NCBI RefSeq assembly: GCF_021730395.1
Contig: NW_026463224.1
Coordinates: forward strand, 1-64,000
DNA: 64,000 bases
Reading direction: 5' to 3'
Source of the DNA: Mercenaria mercenaria
Lineage: Eukaryota > Mollusca > Bivalvia > Venerida > Veneridae
Shown: positions 23,450 through 35,343 of the stretch, piece after piece
Position numbering within the stretch: position 1 is the stretch's first letter
How the letters are laid out: the number at the start of each line of letters is the position of its first letter
The notes under the pieces: model-generated
Told to the model about the DNA's origin: nothing
Database searches by the model: none
The model's input: the letters and a program-made list of their open reading frames with translations, nothing else
Program-made: the position numbers and the translations under genes

Positions 23450-25690
23450 TGCTCAACTGAGACACCATACTTTAAAGTAAATTCAGTTTATTCACCACGA
23501 GGTTCAAAATGCACGAGAGTCTCGTGATAGTACATGCCTTTAATTTCACATGGTTGGAGTGTAAACAAATAGTTAAAATTGCTTCGTTTTATTTCTCACG
23601 GAAAAGATCGGACATTTTGATATTGGAATAATTATCGAACATATATGCATTTAAAGTTGAGAGTTGATTGTTTTCTACAGGACGTAAAACTGAAGCAAGT
23701 AAGCACTTTTACTTTTTCAGCAATTTCCCTCAGGTGAACTTTGACATTGTTTACAAAGAAAAATCAGTTTTGTGTCATCTTGAAATGCGTTGTTCGGCTG
23801 AAACATTTAGTTCCCGGAATAGTTCTAAATTTGTTTATTTTTGGGAATTTTGTTTTATTTATATATTCAACACAATTTGCAATATTTCCAGATTTTGAAA
23901 ATTATTGAAATTGAACTTTATTTTAGAAAAAAATCCGATCTTTCGTATTAAGCTAGAGGATGCTTACAAAACGACTTACGTGAAACGGCTTTCTTTTCCA
24001 AGAGAGGTGTGTAAAGCGAAAAACTTTGATTGCACATTGCGTTTATTCTTTAAATGTAAAGGATCGGTAACAGATAAAGGAGATCGGACATTGCAAAACT
24101 ATACTAAATGGATATCTTAAACCATGAATAAGGAGACATATATATTTCAGTACGGAAATCTGAAGTAAAAGAACAATTATATATTAAATTCCCTGAAATA
24201 AACATGGCCGCAAAATATTTTAGAAAAACTATCCACGTGTTTAGCGCATAAGAATGTTTAACGATATTTCTTTGAAAAAGTAACGCTCGTATACACTATT
24301 TTGGCATTTCTTTGATTTGAAAATACATATTTTGTAGCAGTTTGGGTTGCATACGATAGAAAAACTTTACAACAAAAATGTTCACTTATTTTCGTCCAAT
24401 GCACTGTGGAGATAAGGTTCAGCGTAGCTTTCATGCTCGCAAGTTTACCTACAGATATATCATCTCAACTTTTATCATTTATGTTTTGTGTCCTTGCATT
24501 TCCAAAGCTGTTTCGAGGATTCTGATTTTTCACATGAATTTCTAATTTCAATTTGCAGAAAGTTCTTATCGTAGCTGCATTACAAAATATGTGGACTAGC
24601 TTTGAAATAGCCAAGGACATGGTTTTATGCTATATGAATAGAAGTAATAAGGAGATAAGGAGAGTATTTAAGTTCTTTCTAGAGTCACTTTCTACTGTTA
24701 AAAAATCTGTGTTGTTTACAATTTAAGAGAAAATTATGCATATGTATTATTATTATGCGGAGTTTCGATTTTTATGTGTAGGGAATAAATTTCATAAAGA
24801 AGAAGTGACCATCAGAATGTTTTATATAAAGCTCATGTATAGGAAAGTGTTTCATTCACGTATTTCAACTGTCTTCAGTTTATTTTGGTATTTATCTGAA
24901 TATATAATCTGTCTCAATGTTTCGATCCGAATCATGTACATTTTGCATTTAATGCAAGACAAACGCATATAATAAATCAAGGAAATTGGGGCGCGGGGGT
25001 GGTGTATGTAGCATTTGGATATATCACTACGCGCCCCCTCTAAAGTATTTAGATATATTATTAAAAAATGATGGTAACAAAGATACATAAATAAGAGTTA
25101 GGGGTTGGGCAGCCGGTGTAACATTAAAAATTGACACCGTTGAAACTTAACCCTATTGATCAAAAGGACCTCGGACATTTTCCTATTCAAATTGCCTATC
25201 CAATTAAGTAAAAACTGACCAAGGGCTAGAGTTCTGAAATAATATAATACAGATAGTTAAAGACCATTTCTTGATATTTTCGACTAACTTTTACAAGTAT
25301 GTTAACAAAAAGATGACCTTGCGAACATTTCTCATTCTGCTTTCTATTGAAATATTAAAATTAATCATTTTTACGTTTTAAACATCTTTCCCCCAGTGAC
25401 GCAACAAAATATTTCACATGCCTTTGAAAACAATTATTATATATGTATGCTGCAAAATTGGTACTTGGTAACAGGAGGGAAATTGATAAAAATGGAAAAA
25501 CTACATACAGGGTGTCAGCAAATTAATTTTGCATAAAATATTTTGACACTTATTGTTTGTGTTTCGTAAACCTTACATATCTACAGATTTATTCGTTTTT
25601 GTAAATATTTCAAACATAGAAAACACTATAATAAATAAATAAATAATGAACATAGAAAGTCAGTCTTGAAAGCAGACTGATCCAGGTAAG
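23450..25690. other. Long AT-rich stretch, no gene recognised
   Basis: Open frames of 60-78 codons (23668, 23905, 24736, 24852) show no domain or splice support. I see nothing assignable. Confidence 0.4.
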
Positions 25691-26039
25691 TATATCTTAT
25701 GAATTTTTCAATCTGGTCTGCTGCTTTTTGACAATCAAAGTCCGTCGATTGAGTGTCATTAGGATTGACACAACTGTGTCTGTCGCAAGTAATGGACCAA
25801 GCAAGTTGCTTAGACATATGAAACTAGATGTGTGTGTCTTCAACCTGAACATGACAATGAGATATAGACCAACTTCTATGGGAATAGTGCCACTGTGGTG
25901 CAAATGCCTTTTTACCCTTTGTAAGACACAATAATGGCACACCTAGAATGCATTTTAAGAGCAACCTTTGCTTTAATTCGAACCAAAGAACCACTTGATC
26001 CAACATCCTCAACTCTAACAGAACTACACTAGACACCAA
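25691..26039. other. Low-information stretch with overlapping short frames
   Basis: Short overlapping open frames occur on both strands, none recognised. Codon-like periodicity is not evident. Confidence 0.3.
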
Positions 26040-26225
26040 CTCCTGAACTGACCCTTTGCCTTCAGAACTAGCACTGACACTCCAGAACAAACAGTGACGC
26101 CCCCAGAACTAATACTGACACCCCCAGAATTAACACCAATTCACCTACACATCTGAAACTTATTCTGAAGCCGCCCGAAAAACTAGTAACGACCTTCAAG
26201 AAATTAACGCTGACACCCCAAGAAT
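26040..26225 (+). repeat. Degenerate ~18-30-bp minisatellite
   Basis: Imperfect tandem repetition of a CTGACACCCCCAGAA-like unit, for example CTGACACTCCAGAACAA, GTGACGCCCCCAGAACTAA and CTGACACCCCCAGAATTAA. Spacing decays toward the right. It is non-coding. Confidence 0.55.
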
Positions 26226-27142
26226 ATCTACATAGATGTTGATACTGCCTAGTTAAGTTCTGTTCCATTGGACCAGTCGGAATAACATTACTACATTGGA
26301 TCATTATGTTGTTTTATTCTCTTTTTTGTTTTGCATTTGTGTAACAGAAAGTGCATTTAAATGTTTGCTAGACATTAAAACGCATAGGCTAAATGTGAAT
26401 GACTCTGTGGCGTAGCCGCTTTTATTTAAGCACAGCAGGACAGTGCCTACACATAATTTCGAAAACTGAAGAACCAAACACTCAAAAAATAATATAAAGG
26501 GACCTTGAAAAGAGCAAACAATGCATCTAAAACGCGCCCAAAATGTCAGAAAATGCTAAAACGCAGGCACGCCTGAACCTACAGTTACTTAGACCGTCCC
26601 CTATACCCCTTTGCTACAACTGAAAATGGCCAGCTACTCAAATGTATGTAAAACGTTCTGTATATGTGTACTGCATACGTCAATACAGTATAATAAAAAA
26701 ACAAAAGGCTATGACCAATGCATCAGTTATCATGGGCGCTCAGGTGGAAAGAACTGAAGTACAGTTGTGTCACCAAAAGTTCCGTCCTACTTTTAGTTTT
26801 TGCTTTTAAGTTATTTTTTTAAATGTTAATAAAACTGATAATCTGCATGGTGAGAGTTTATTTATTGTTTTAAAACACTTTATAATGGGCAAACCTCAAA
26901 TACATATGCTTATTTCACTAAAAATACACATTTTACATTTTTTCATAAAATATGACCCTCAGTTACAAACTGTTCGAATTTCAGACAACGAATATGAAAT
27001 AAACTTATTTTTCGTGACAGTTTGATAGGTATATAACTTATTTATGAGTATTTGAAGCCATTATATAAAATTGTCAGATACTGAAGCCATGAAATAGCAT
27101 TGAAATTTGGGCAAACTCCCTAGCATGTCCGATGTCTTTTGA
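26226..27142. other. Intergenic, nothing recognised
   Basis: AT-rich sequence with no identifiable gene or element. Confidence 0.4.
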
Positions 27143-27300
27143 TGTTGAAATGTTGACGGGGTTAATTCTCAGCGTTGAAAAAGGACCTTTAGATTAAAAT
27201 CTAATGTTGAAATTTTGACTGGGCCAGTTCTCAACGTTGAAAAAGGACCTTTGGATTAAAATTTAATGTTGAAATGTTGACGGGCTAAATTCTCAACGTA
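27143..27300 (+). repeat. 62-bp tandem repeat, about 2.5 copies
   Basis: Units start at 27143, 27205 and 27267 with TGTTGAAATGTTGAC or close variants, followed by AGTTCTCAACGTTGAAAAAG and GGACCTTTGGATTAAAAT. The third copy stops after CTCAACGT. Confidence 0.85.
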
Positions 27301-28434
27301 ACTAGTTACATGTAGGAAAGAAAGAATTAATTTTAATTCTGAATCAATTTTCTGGTAGTTCTTATCATCGTTTGTGTATGTGTATCATAAACCTTCAGAA
27401 AATGTCATCAAGATCCGAAATCAAACTAGTTCTAATTCATCCTGTCTACTTATTTATAGTGTCAAAGTTAAATTAGTCTTGTATAAACAATGATATAAAT
27501 AGATCTAACTTGCCATGTACTTATTATATAATTCAATCATGAAATCAAACTTACTAGTGTAAACTAAAGTTTCTTTCGCTGTAAGGTAACACACGAACAA
27601 AAACATGGCCAAACATGTAGGTCGCTTTTGTTTCCAAGCTTGAATTTCATTTCTAAATAGACATGATATTGCTCGCCCTTTAATATTTCCATTTCTTTGT
27701 ATAGCTATGGAATTCATGTTTTCTCTGTCATATAGATAAATGTAAAAAATATCCCTCCACCACTCACCCGCTTTCACTGATCGCCTTACTTGAAAATTAC
27801 ACTATTTCTTAAGAAACTAATTTTCATTGACGTTTGTCTCGTGTCGTCAAATGTTTCAACATTCACAAGAAAAAATTTGGCGTTCAGTCGGAACTTATGT
27901 AAGTAATTTATGTTAATTTGTATTGTTCTCATACCCCACAGTTGCAATTCCTTAAACAGCTGGGTGAAATAATATGCAGTTCTGTAAATCAACATGGTTA
28001 AAAATTACATCAGAGCTTTAAGAAATCAACTGTTTTAAATTGTTGATAAACTTTGACGTTTAATTGAAGCAAAAAGCTTTTACCCAATAATGATTATAAA
28101 TATACTATTGTATTGTTCATAAAGTCACGAACACCTTCATATGTGCTAATAAGTTGTCATGTTTGTATTGTTGCATCTAGTCGTGACAAAGATTTTAAAC
28201 AATTTGAATACATGTACATGGATTGTAACTTGAGTATCAATGGATTTTCTTCTCGAGTAGCAGTGATATATTGACCACCACTAACAAAACAAAATTGTTT
28301 TAAAGACTAGTGTATTTCTGGAGGAAACATGACCTACTTTCCTGTATGCTACATACATTTCCAGAAGGCATATACGTGGATCAGCTAGTAAATGCATATT
28401 CAAATTGATTATCCTTACTGATAAATAAACTCCC
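27301..28434. other. Intergenic, nothing recognised
   Basis: Minus-strand frames at 27505-27777 and 27786-27995 are unremarkable. No gene, RNA or repeat is identified. Confidence 0.4.
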
Positions 28435-30125
28435 CATAATGCTCCCTTACGTACAAAAGCTAGCTAGTGGTTTACAGACGAATTACCTGAGGCTAAACAC
28501 TAAATTCGCAAGATTGATCGGAAATGGCGTAAATCTAAACTAGCATTTGACCATCAACTTTATAGGGATGAATGTGCTACCGTGAATAAACTCCTAATTC
28601 AGACCCTAACCGAATACAACTTTGATAAGATATGTGGTACTGACCACAAAAGTTTAGCCAATAGTACCAAAAATCTACTAGGAGACAGTTATGACCTGTC
28701 TCTTCAATTCAACCTCAAAGGAACTTGCACAGATGTTTAGTTACCTTTTCATCGAGAAAATTAAAAACATTAGGAAGGAGATTCTTTCGCATAGCCAAAC
28801 TGATTTTGATTCAGCAGACTTGCATTGTTCAGAACACTAGGAAGTAGCAAACTGTCTTGTTGATTAGGCTCCTGCAATGACAGAAGAGGTAAAACAATCA
28901 TACAAAAATCTCCAAACAAATTCTGTGAACTTAACTCTTTACCAACATGGCTTATGAAGACATGTCTTGATGAGCTCTTGTCATTGAGCACAAACATCAT
29001 AAAAGCATCTATGGAATTAGGTTATGTACCAAAAGTGTTTAAAAGTGCTGGATAAGACCCTTGCTTAAGAAACCATTGCGCCGCATTGATTGAGAGCTGT
29101 CTGGCTGAAACTGTCACGCGGATGCATTGCAACATGCTGAAGCTCAATGCTGATGAAACGGAGGTTATGTTATTGACAACAAAGCATAATTCCAAGTATA
29201 TTGATGACATCTCGGTGAAGGTCGGTGACTCTGTGATAAAATCCATAAAATGTATTAGGAATCTTTGTGCAGTATTTGACAAGGTATAGATATGTTACAA
29301 CAAGTCAACTCTGTGTGGCGGGCTGGATATACACAACTTCGCAGAATAGGTCACATCAGACGGTATCTTAATAGTGATGCCACAAAGACCATAATCAACA
29401 GCATGGCTACTTCACGATTAGACTACTGTATTGTCTTGTTACAGTAGTGAAAAGAAGAAAACTGAAATGGTACGACCACATTAGAAGATCATCGGGTCTT
29501 GCTAAAACAATCTGGCAAGGCACAGTCCGGGGAGGCCCAAGAGTAGGGAGACAGAAAAACAGATGGGAGGATAACATCTGTGAATGAACTGATCTGTCAC
29601 TCAGTAGATGTCTTAGAGCATGCGAAAACCGGGAAAATTGAGAACGATGGTTTGGCAATCTTACGTGATGCCCCAACGGTCTTCAAGACAGACTACGGGA
29701 TAGGTACAGGTACAATGTCTTTTAAGTGGTATCCAAATAGCACATTTGACACGTTGCAACATGTACAGAACACGCCAGCTCGCGTGTCATCACTAAGACG
29801 CCCCGTTGCAATCTTATAACAGCGGTTCTGGAGGAGCTCCAATGGCTGCCAGTGAATGACAGGGTGCAGTTCAAGGTTCTGGGCTTTACACAGTTAGTCT
29901 CCTGCCTTTATAATTATATAAACCGGTCAGAAACTTAAGATCACAAGAAACACTGTCACTGGTTAGGCCAAAAACTAATACAATGATGTATGGCAATAGC
30001 AGCTTTTCGTTCACTGCTCCAAAGCTTTGGAATTCCCTTCTCGTCAGGATTATGGAAAGTCACACGCTAGCTGCTTTCAAAAGCCTGCTTAAAATTCACT
30101 GCTTTGTACAACATTTCCTTAACTG
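28435..30125 (+). mobile_element. Decayed CR1/L2-like LINE
   Basis: Pieces of one LINE ORF2 occur in order. The endonuclease-RT linker reads KWRKSKLAFDHQLYRDE and NKLLIQTLTEYNFDKI. The start of RT is near 28930-29060. After an internal deletion come the RT palm and thumb end (MLKLNADETEVMLL and VGDSVIKSIKCIRNL), the C-terminal region (RRIGHIRRYLNSDATKTI, ATSRLDYC), and after an insertion LEELQWLPVNDRVQFKVL and a decayed terminal segment to about 30125. These are signatures of the CR1/L2/Jockey branch. Multiple stops and frameshifts mark the copy as inactive. Confidence 0.8.
29445..29715 (+). mobile_element. Second LINE 3' fragment nested in the CR1-like LINE
   Basis: Between LDYC and the LQHVQN segment of the CR1-like element lies a foreign C-terminal piece: KRRKLKWYDHIRRSSGLAK, then GTVRGGPRVGRQKNRWEDNI and a decayed tail. 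That motif string is typical of the last part of a different LINE lineage's ORF2, downstream of RT. Only about 270 bases are present, so it is a heavily 5'-truncated insertion. Exact borders are approximate. Confidence 0.65.
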
Positions 30126-30137
30126 ACCGATATATTA

Positions 30138-31706
30138 CACGGGGGATGAAGTGTTAAACGAAGGACGGAGTTCTTCTGATAACCTGTCTTGTTTTCTTCT
30201 GAAAACTGTTACGGAGTTCCTGGAAAACGTTACAGAGTTCTTCTGATTTCTGTATGAAAAAACAAGGAATCGGTCGACAAAATGGTTATTATTTATCTTT
30301 AAAAAGAGAGAATGGGATGTAAAACTAAAGTTTGATGATCAAGGTTGCCTAATGTTCTGTGCTATGCGTCAATAAAAACTGTTTAGTCTAATAATCAGCG
30401 CCACTTCTTTGAAATCCAGACATTTTGAGTAAAATATCGAAATTGTTTGCGCATTCATACGTATTAATCTACTCATTCACGTTCTTCACCCTCGCCACAC
30501 GCAATAGCCTAATTTCAGTGCAAAGTTGCAAATATAAATCACTATGTAACAATTTTATGCTCGATTTTTCAAATGTTACGGAGTTCAGGTGATGACTCTG
30601 AAGATGTCACAGAGTTCTTATGATAACTTTTATTACTGCCAGGTTGTTTCTTTAGCTATGTTAAGATACTTTTTAGCTAATTTTATCATTTAGAAAGGGT
30701 GTTAATCATGTTCTAACATAAGATATTTATCCAAGGCACAGTATTGTAGTTATATAAAGTATAGTATGTGTGTTTTTGAGTTCCAGTGATAACTTTTTAG
30801 TGTTATATTTCTTACTCTTACAATATGTTACTTTTAAAGGGACTGTTTATGCTCATAATGATGATCTAGCTAACTATGTTGAATGTATAAATTGCAAATC
30901 AATGATGTACAGTGTCAAACAGTTACAGAAATATATTCTTATTTTCATTTAGTTGGCATGGAAATTACATTGTGTATTCTATTGTAAGAAAGTGCAGAAT
31001 CCTCTTACTTTACAATATACATTATAGCATCATATGACTCATGTCAATAGGTGGCACATACATATAATTGATTAAGGATAATTTTGTATATGCGATTTTG
31101 TTAAATTAAATGTGTATCGCATGACCATTTTCATTAAGTTATAGATCCAAAATATTTAACCTTAATCCAAACGCTTTCGCATACTATGTATACAGTTGTA
31201 TTCACATCAATAGATTTTCATAAAGAACTATGTGATAACTTCAGAGTTATCACCTGAAATCCGTAACATTTGAAAAATCGGGCATAAATGTGTTAGGTAC
31301 TTGTTTATGTTTGCAACTTTGCACTAAAATTAGGCTGTTGCGTATAGTAATAATGAAGAACGTGAATGAGTAGATTAATTTTATATGAATAAGCAAACGA
31401 TTTCGATATTTTACTCAAAATGTCTGGATTTCAAAGACGTGGCGCTGATTATTAGATTTAACAGTATTTTTCTGATGCATAGCACAAAACATTAGGCAAC
31501 CTTGATTATCAAACTTTAAATTTACATCCCATTCTCTCTTTTTAAAGATAAATAACTACCATTTTGCCGACCAATTCCTTGTTTTGTCATACAGATATCA
31601 GAAGAACTCTGTAACGTTTTCCAGGAACTCCGTAACAGTTATCAGAAGAAAACATGACAGGTTATCAGAAGAACTCCGTCCTTCGTGTAACACTTCCTCC
31701 CCCGTG
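30138..31706. mobile_element. Non-autonomous DNA element with ~490-bp terminal inverted repeats
   Basis: The left arm (30138 to about 30630) and right arm (about 31214 to 31706) are inverted copies of each other. Both begin CACGGGGGA, then AAGTGTTA, then CGAAGGACGGAGTTCTTCTG. A direct 5-bp TATTA flanks the element (30133-30137 and 31707-31711). The arms carry several subterminal copies of GTTACGGAGTTC or close variants (GTTACAGAGTTC, GTCACAGAGTTC). The central 580 bases have no coding capacity beyond a 60-codon frame. It is therefore a long-TIR, transposase-less element. A 5-bp duplication with CAC at the tips is the pattern of the Transib/RAG branch, but TA-duplicating families cannot be excluded. 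Arms are roughly 85-90 percent alike by eye. Confidence 0.85.
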
Positions 31707-31844
31707 TATTAGTTTTCCTTTCATAAATCAGCGTTGAACAGTATTTCATTCTAGAGTCACTTATAAACTTTTAAATCTGTATGTATGCTTGTCTTGTTTT
31801 ATTTATATGTTTTTTGTTTTATTTTGTTAATGTGGAATGCATTT

Positions 31845-32345
31845 TAGCTCACCTGATCAACAAGAGCTCAAGGTGAGTTATTGTGATTGGTCATTGTCCG
31901 GCGTCCGTCGGCGTGCGTCGTGCGTCGTCCATCAACAATTGCCTTATGAACGTTCTAGAGGCCACAGTTGTGACCCAATCGTTATGGAACTTAATCAGAA
32001 TATTTGTCTTAATGATCTCTAGGTCATGTTTGAAACTGGTTAATTAATGTTGGGTCAAAATTTAGGTCAATAGACTAGATCAAAGGAAAAGCTGTAAACA
32101 CTCTAGAGGCCACAGTTGTGACTCAGTCTTCAAGAATCTTGGTCAGAATGTTTGTTTTGATGATTTTTTAGGTCAAATTTGAATCTGGGTTATGTGGGGT
32201 CAAAAATTAGGTCACCTGGTCAGATCAAAGGAAAAGCTTGTTAACACTCAAGAGGTCACGGTTTTAACTCAAAAACTAGGTCGCTAGATCAAATAAAAGA
32301 AAATGCTTGTTTATACTCAAGAGGCCACATTTTTGTCAAAAGATA
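31845..32345 (+). repeat. Hairpin-ended bivalve repeat, right-truncated
   Basis: It opens TTTAGCTCACCTGATCAAC and AGAGCTCAAGGTGAGTTATTG, followed by CCGTCGGCGTGCGTCGTGCG. Three or four blocks of AGAGGCCACAGTTGTGACTC and AGATCAAAGGAAAAGCTTG follow. No closing hairpin is present, so the right end is lost. Confidence 0.75.
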
Positions 32346-32349
32346 ATAG

Positions 32350-33830
32350 GTAAGTATAGATTTCTTGGAAGCACAAAGTACCAAAAAAACAGCCCCAGAG
32401 CCACGCATTTACATAGTAGGCCCACAACAAAAAAGAAGAAGCTGTAATGGAAAAATATTTCAGACGGGTTGCTTCAAACATCCAACAAGTACATATTAAT
32501 ATAAGCTAAATATTGATAAAGGGGAAGGAACTGGTAGGGACGAAATGGGGTCGGGGTGGGGGTGGAATCCGAAGGGGAAAGTTGAACAAGGACGAATATA
32601 CAAGGGAATGCCGTGTTCTTTAAAAAACAGTCGTACTACAACGTAAAACACAATAGCACAGACACTCATGTACCAAAGATAAAAACACAACGACGATCAA
32701 CTGAACAAAATAGAAAAACGAACAAGCAACACAAAGAAAATAGTAGACTCACAAGCTTACAAACGCACCCACACAAGTAGGAAAAAACGATCAAGTACCG
32801 TCTTGGGATTCGGCTGCCAAAACAAAGAGGAGCCATGAAAACTTACTAAAAGTAAAGGGGGAGGGGATAAAAAAGTAGCGTAAATGCAAGGGAAAGGAGA
32901 AGGTAAAAGGGGGAGTGGAGTGGAGGAAAAACGCTTACAACAAACAAGAAAATATACGCAACACACAATACAAGACAGACGTAACAACCTGTTGAAAATA
33001 GGGGCACCGCCTTGGAACGGTCAGTAACCTAAATAAAGGAAACTGGGGGGTTTAAACGCGTTTAGGGCATTCCAACATCGCACTTACCCTATTTTCAACA
33101 AGTTAAACAATACAATGTAAATAAAATCGCCGCTGAGAAAGGCTCTAACATTATTGCAAAAGTAACAGTTAAATAAAGCAAAACATAAAATTAAGGTAAA
33201 TTTAAGGTACAATTACACCAATGTACTCAACAACTTGTCTGAAGTCAGAGCAACAAGAGCCTAACTTTTAAGGGCACGACCAAGAAATCTGTAAGACAAA
33301 AATCAACTCCCACCCTCCGTTATATGTAGGATTTAGGAGAAAAGCATCATGGAGTCCTACACTTTATTAGTCATCGCACCATCAAATAGGAAAGCGTATC
33401 AATTTACTGTAGAGGGATCAATCACTAAACAAGCACTGTGCTTCACGATTTTCGCATTGTATCCTCTTTTGATAAACTTTTTAACCAGTTTTACAAAAAT
33501 TTGATTAAAATAAGGGGTATGTTTAATTTTCCGAATTTTATAAACTACATCTCCATAGTATTCCGAGTGTGTAAGTCCAAGTTTAAAAGTGTTTTAAGGG
33601 GAGTATTGTATTTTTCTAATAGTTCAGAGGATCTGCGGTAAAATTTACTAAGCTTTCCGTAGCTTATGATAACGGTAACCCTGATTCAACAATTTCTTGG
33701 TGATATGAAGATTTCTGTCATTAAAATCATCCATCTTTGAGCAAGCTCTTGCAAAGCGATTAAAGGCATATGCTAGAATTTCACCATTTTTTTCCCAATA
33801 ACAGATTTTGTTCATATTTCATATATTGTT
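32350..33830 (-). mobile_element. Remnant of a reverse-transcriptase-bearing retroelement, family unassigned
   Basis: On the minus strand, 33800 down to about 33300 shows pieces of a known style of retroelement C-terminal region: KKLLNQGYRYHKLRKA, then YYGDVVYKIRKI, KKFIKRGYNAKIVKHSACL and AFLFDGAMTNKV. From 33290 down to 32350 lies purine-rich non-coding sequence (GGGGTTTAAACGCG block at 33050) that I take to be its 3' tail. It is a broken fossil with several breaks. I cannot say which retroelement order it belongs to. Confidence 0.45.
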
Positions 33831-34660
33831 AGTTCATTCTATAAGTAACATAAAAATAAAAAGAAATATGGGGGTCACCGACTTCATTTTCATTTTATTT
33901 CAAATTATAATGCATGACCATGGTACAAGTGTATGTTGAAATCTAGAGCGTGTCTGCCATAACGTATAAGATCAAGGAATCAACTAAATGATTCATGAGG
34001 TATAACTGCTAGTCAAATCTCATAAGACATGATTATTTCCCTTCAAAACAAAAAGAAATTTTAATGAAATTCAAGAAATAGTTGACACTTGTGTGTTGTT
34101 ATTGTTGTTTTCTAAGTAAAAAAACCCATCATAATTATGAAATATTGTATATTTCCTTTAGCAGTTAATATTTCCAAATCTACATAAAGGAATTTGATTA
34201 AACTTGCAGGAATAGCAGAATATAATGTTTACTTGTGAAATATAAAAAGGAAAAGGGTGGTCACCGAATTAGATTTTTCACATTTTCATTTTGAATTATT
34301 GCCCCTTTATGATACTGGTTTGTGTCTTTATGCAGAGAAATAAAAACCATTTTAAATCCAAAAAAGTCATAAATACTGATCAGACTCCAATCGATTACAA
34401 ATAAATATTCACAAAGAAACGTCAAATGGGTCAAATGTAACTCATAATTTTAAATTAGAGACTAACATCTTTGGAAATATGTGAAAAAGTGCGAGGAGAT
34501 ATCTATCTCGACACCGGTTTCAGCCGATGACACTGAAATGACAGAAACAAAAACTCAAAACTTATGTTCAAAAATAATAGCGAGACAATTGTATGCTTTA
34601 ATGTCAACATAAATTCATTATCAGACCTGTTATCTTTACAAATACATTCATATGTACATG
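33831..34660. other. AT-rich stretch upstream of the CARF-like gene
   Basis: No gene or element recognised. Two short passages (33865 and 34255) share AAAAGGAAA/GGGGGTCACCGA-like wording, which hints at an eroded duplication. Confidence 0.35.
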
Positions 34661-34669
34661 TACCAGAAA

Positions 34670-35045
34670 ACGTTCCCAACAAACTTTTTCGGAGGTGTCC
34701 TTACATAAATACGCACAATAAGATCGGACGTGACGGGACTGTGACAGTCAAACGTTATTACCCTGTCCCGAAACAAACGTCCTATTATTTGGATTTGTTT
34801 TGATCAAGCATTAGAAATAAACACATCGATTGTCCGAATATCCAAAACCATGCAACTGTACCGGAAACGGTGAGCCATGCGATTTCTGCCTCGTGAAAAT
34901 TTTATCTTGCGTACGTTTTGATTGCGGATTTCCTTACAGAAATACTCAGAATAAGCATGGACGTAACGGGACAGTGATAGTCAAAAGTTATCATGCCGTC
35001 CTGAATCGTACATCCTATCATTTCGACTAGTTTTGACCAAGCGTT
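34670..35045 (+). repeat. Two diverged direct copies (~233-bp offset) before the gene start
   Basis: The block at 34690-34830 (CCTTACATAAATACGCA, GACGGGACTGTGACAGTCAA, TGATCAAGCATTAGAAATAA) recurs at 34925-35055 with substitutions (ACGGGACAGTGATAGTCAA, TGACCAAGCGTTAAATATAA). The copies sit 130-500 bases upstream of the first coding exon, so they may lie in the promoter region. Open frames within them are probably incidental. Confidence 0.65.
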
Positions 35046-35104
35046 AAATATAAACTTTACCGGAAAGGTAAAGTCTAGACGACATCCAGTTTACGGTGGA
35101 AGGC

Positions 35105-35195
35105 GGAGCTAATTAATATTCATCTATTAATATTCATGAGAACGGTTAACATTTATGTCCCTTGCAATAATTACCTCCCTTCCAAAATGGCGGCA
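35105..35195 (+). promoter_or_regulatory. YY1-like site over the start codon and upstream direct repeat
   Basis: The initiator ATG at 35187 lies inside CCAAAATGGCGGCAAAC, which matches the YY1 core AANATGGCGGC. Such sites commonly sit just downstream of TATA-less transcription starts and can coincide with the start codon. Upstream, TTAATATTCAT occurs twice in tandem (about 35114-35137). No TATA box is obvious. Confidence 0.5.
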
Positions 35196-35343
35196 AACAA
35201 GGAGCCTGATCCTGTTATTTGGAAAACTGGTTATTTTACTGGTCAAGACTGTATGGAAAACGCAGAAAAATTCATTGAACAGTTCGAATTAATGACACTT
35301 TCAAAGTTCAGCAAGGTGAAATGCAAAAATTTCAAAATGCCAG
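35187..35343 (+). CDS. CARF-like gene exon 1 (start)
   Basis: ATG in good context, 52 codons plus one base, ending at a GTAAGT donor. The peptide starts MAANKEPDPVIWKTGYFTG and continues through a charged amphipathic stretch (ENAEKFIEQFELMT) to KMP. Chosen as the start because of the YY1-like context and the absence of an upstream acceptor in frame. Confidence 0.7.

Noticed and set aside
25824-26304. Minus-strand frames of 78-88 codons near a minisatellite
   Set aside because: Content is low-complexity (valine, leucine and glycine rich) from the CCCCCAGAA-type repeat; no gene features.
34564-35030. Two similar open frames (79 and 66 codons) as a small gene family
   Set aside because: They come from a direct duplication in the upstream region of the CARF-like gene; the frames are not preserved consistently and no domain is seen.
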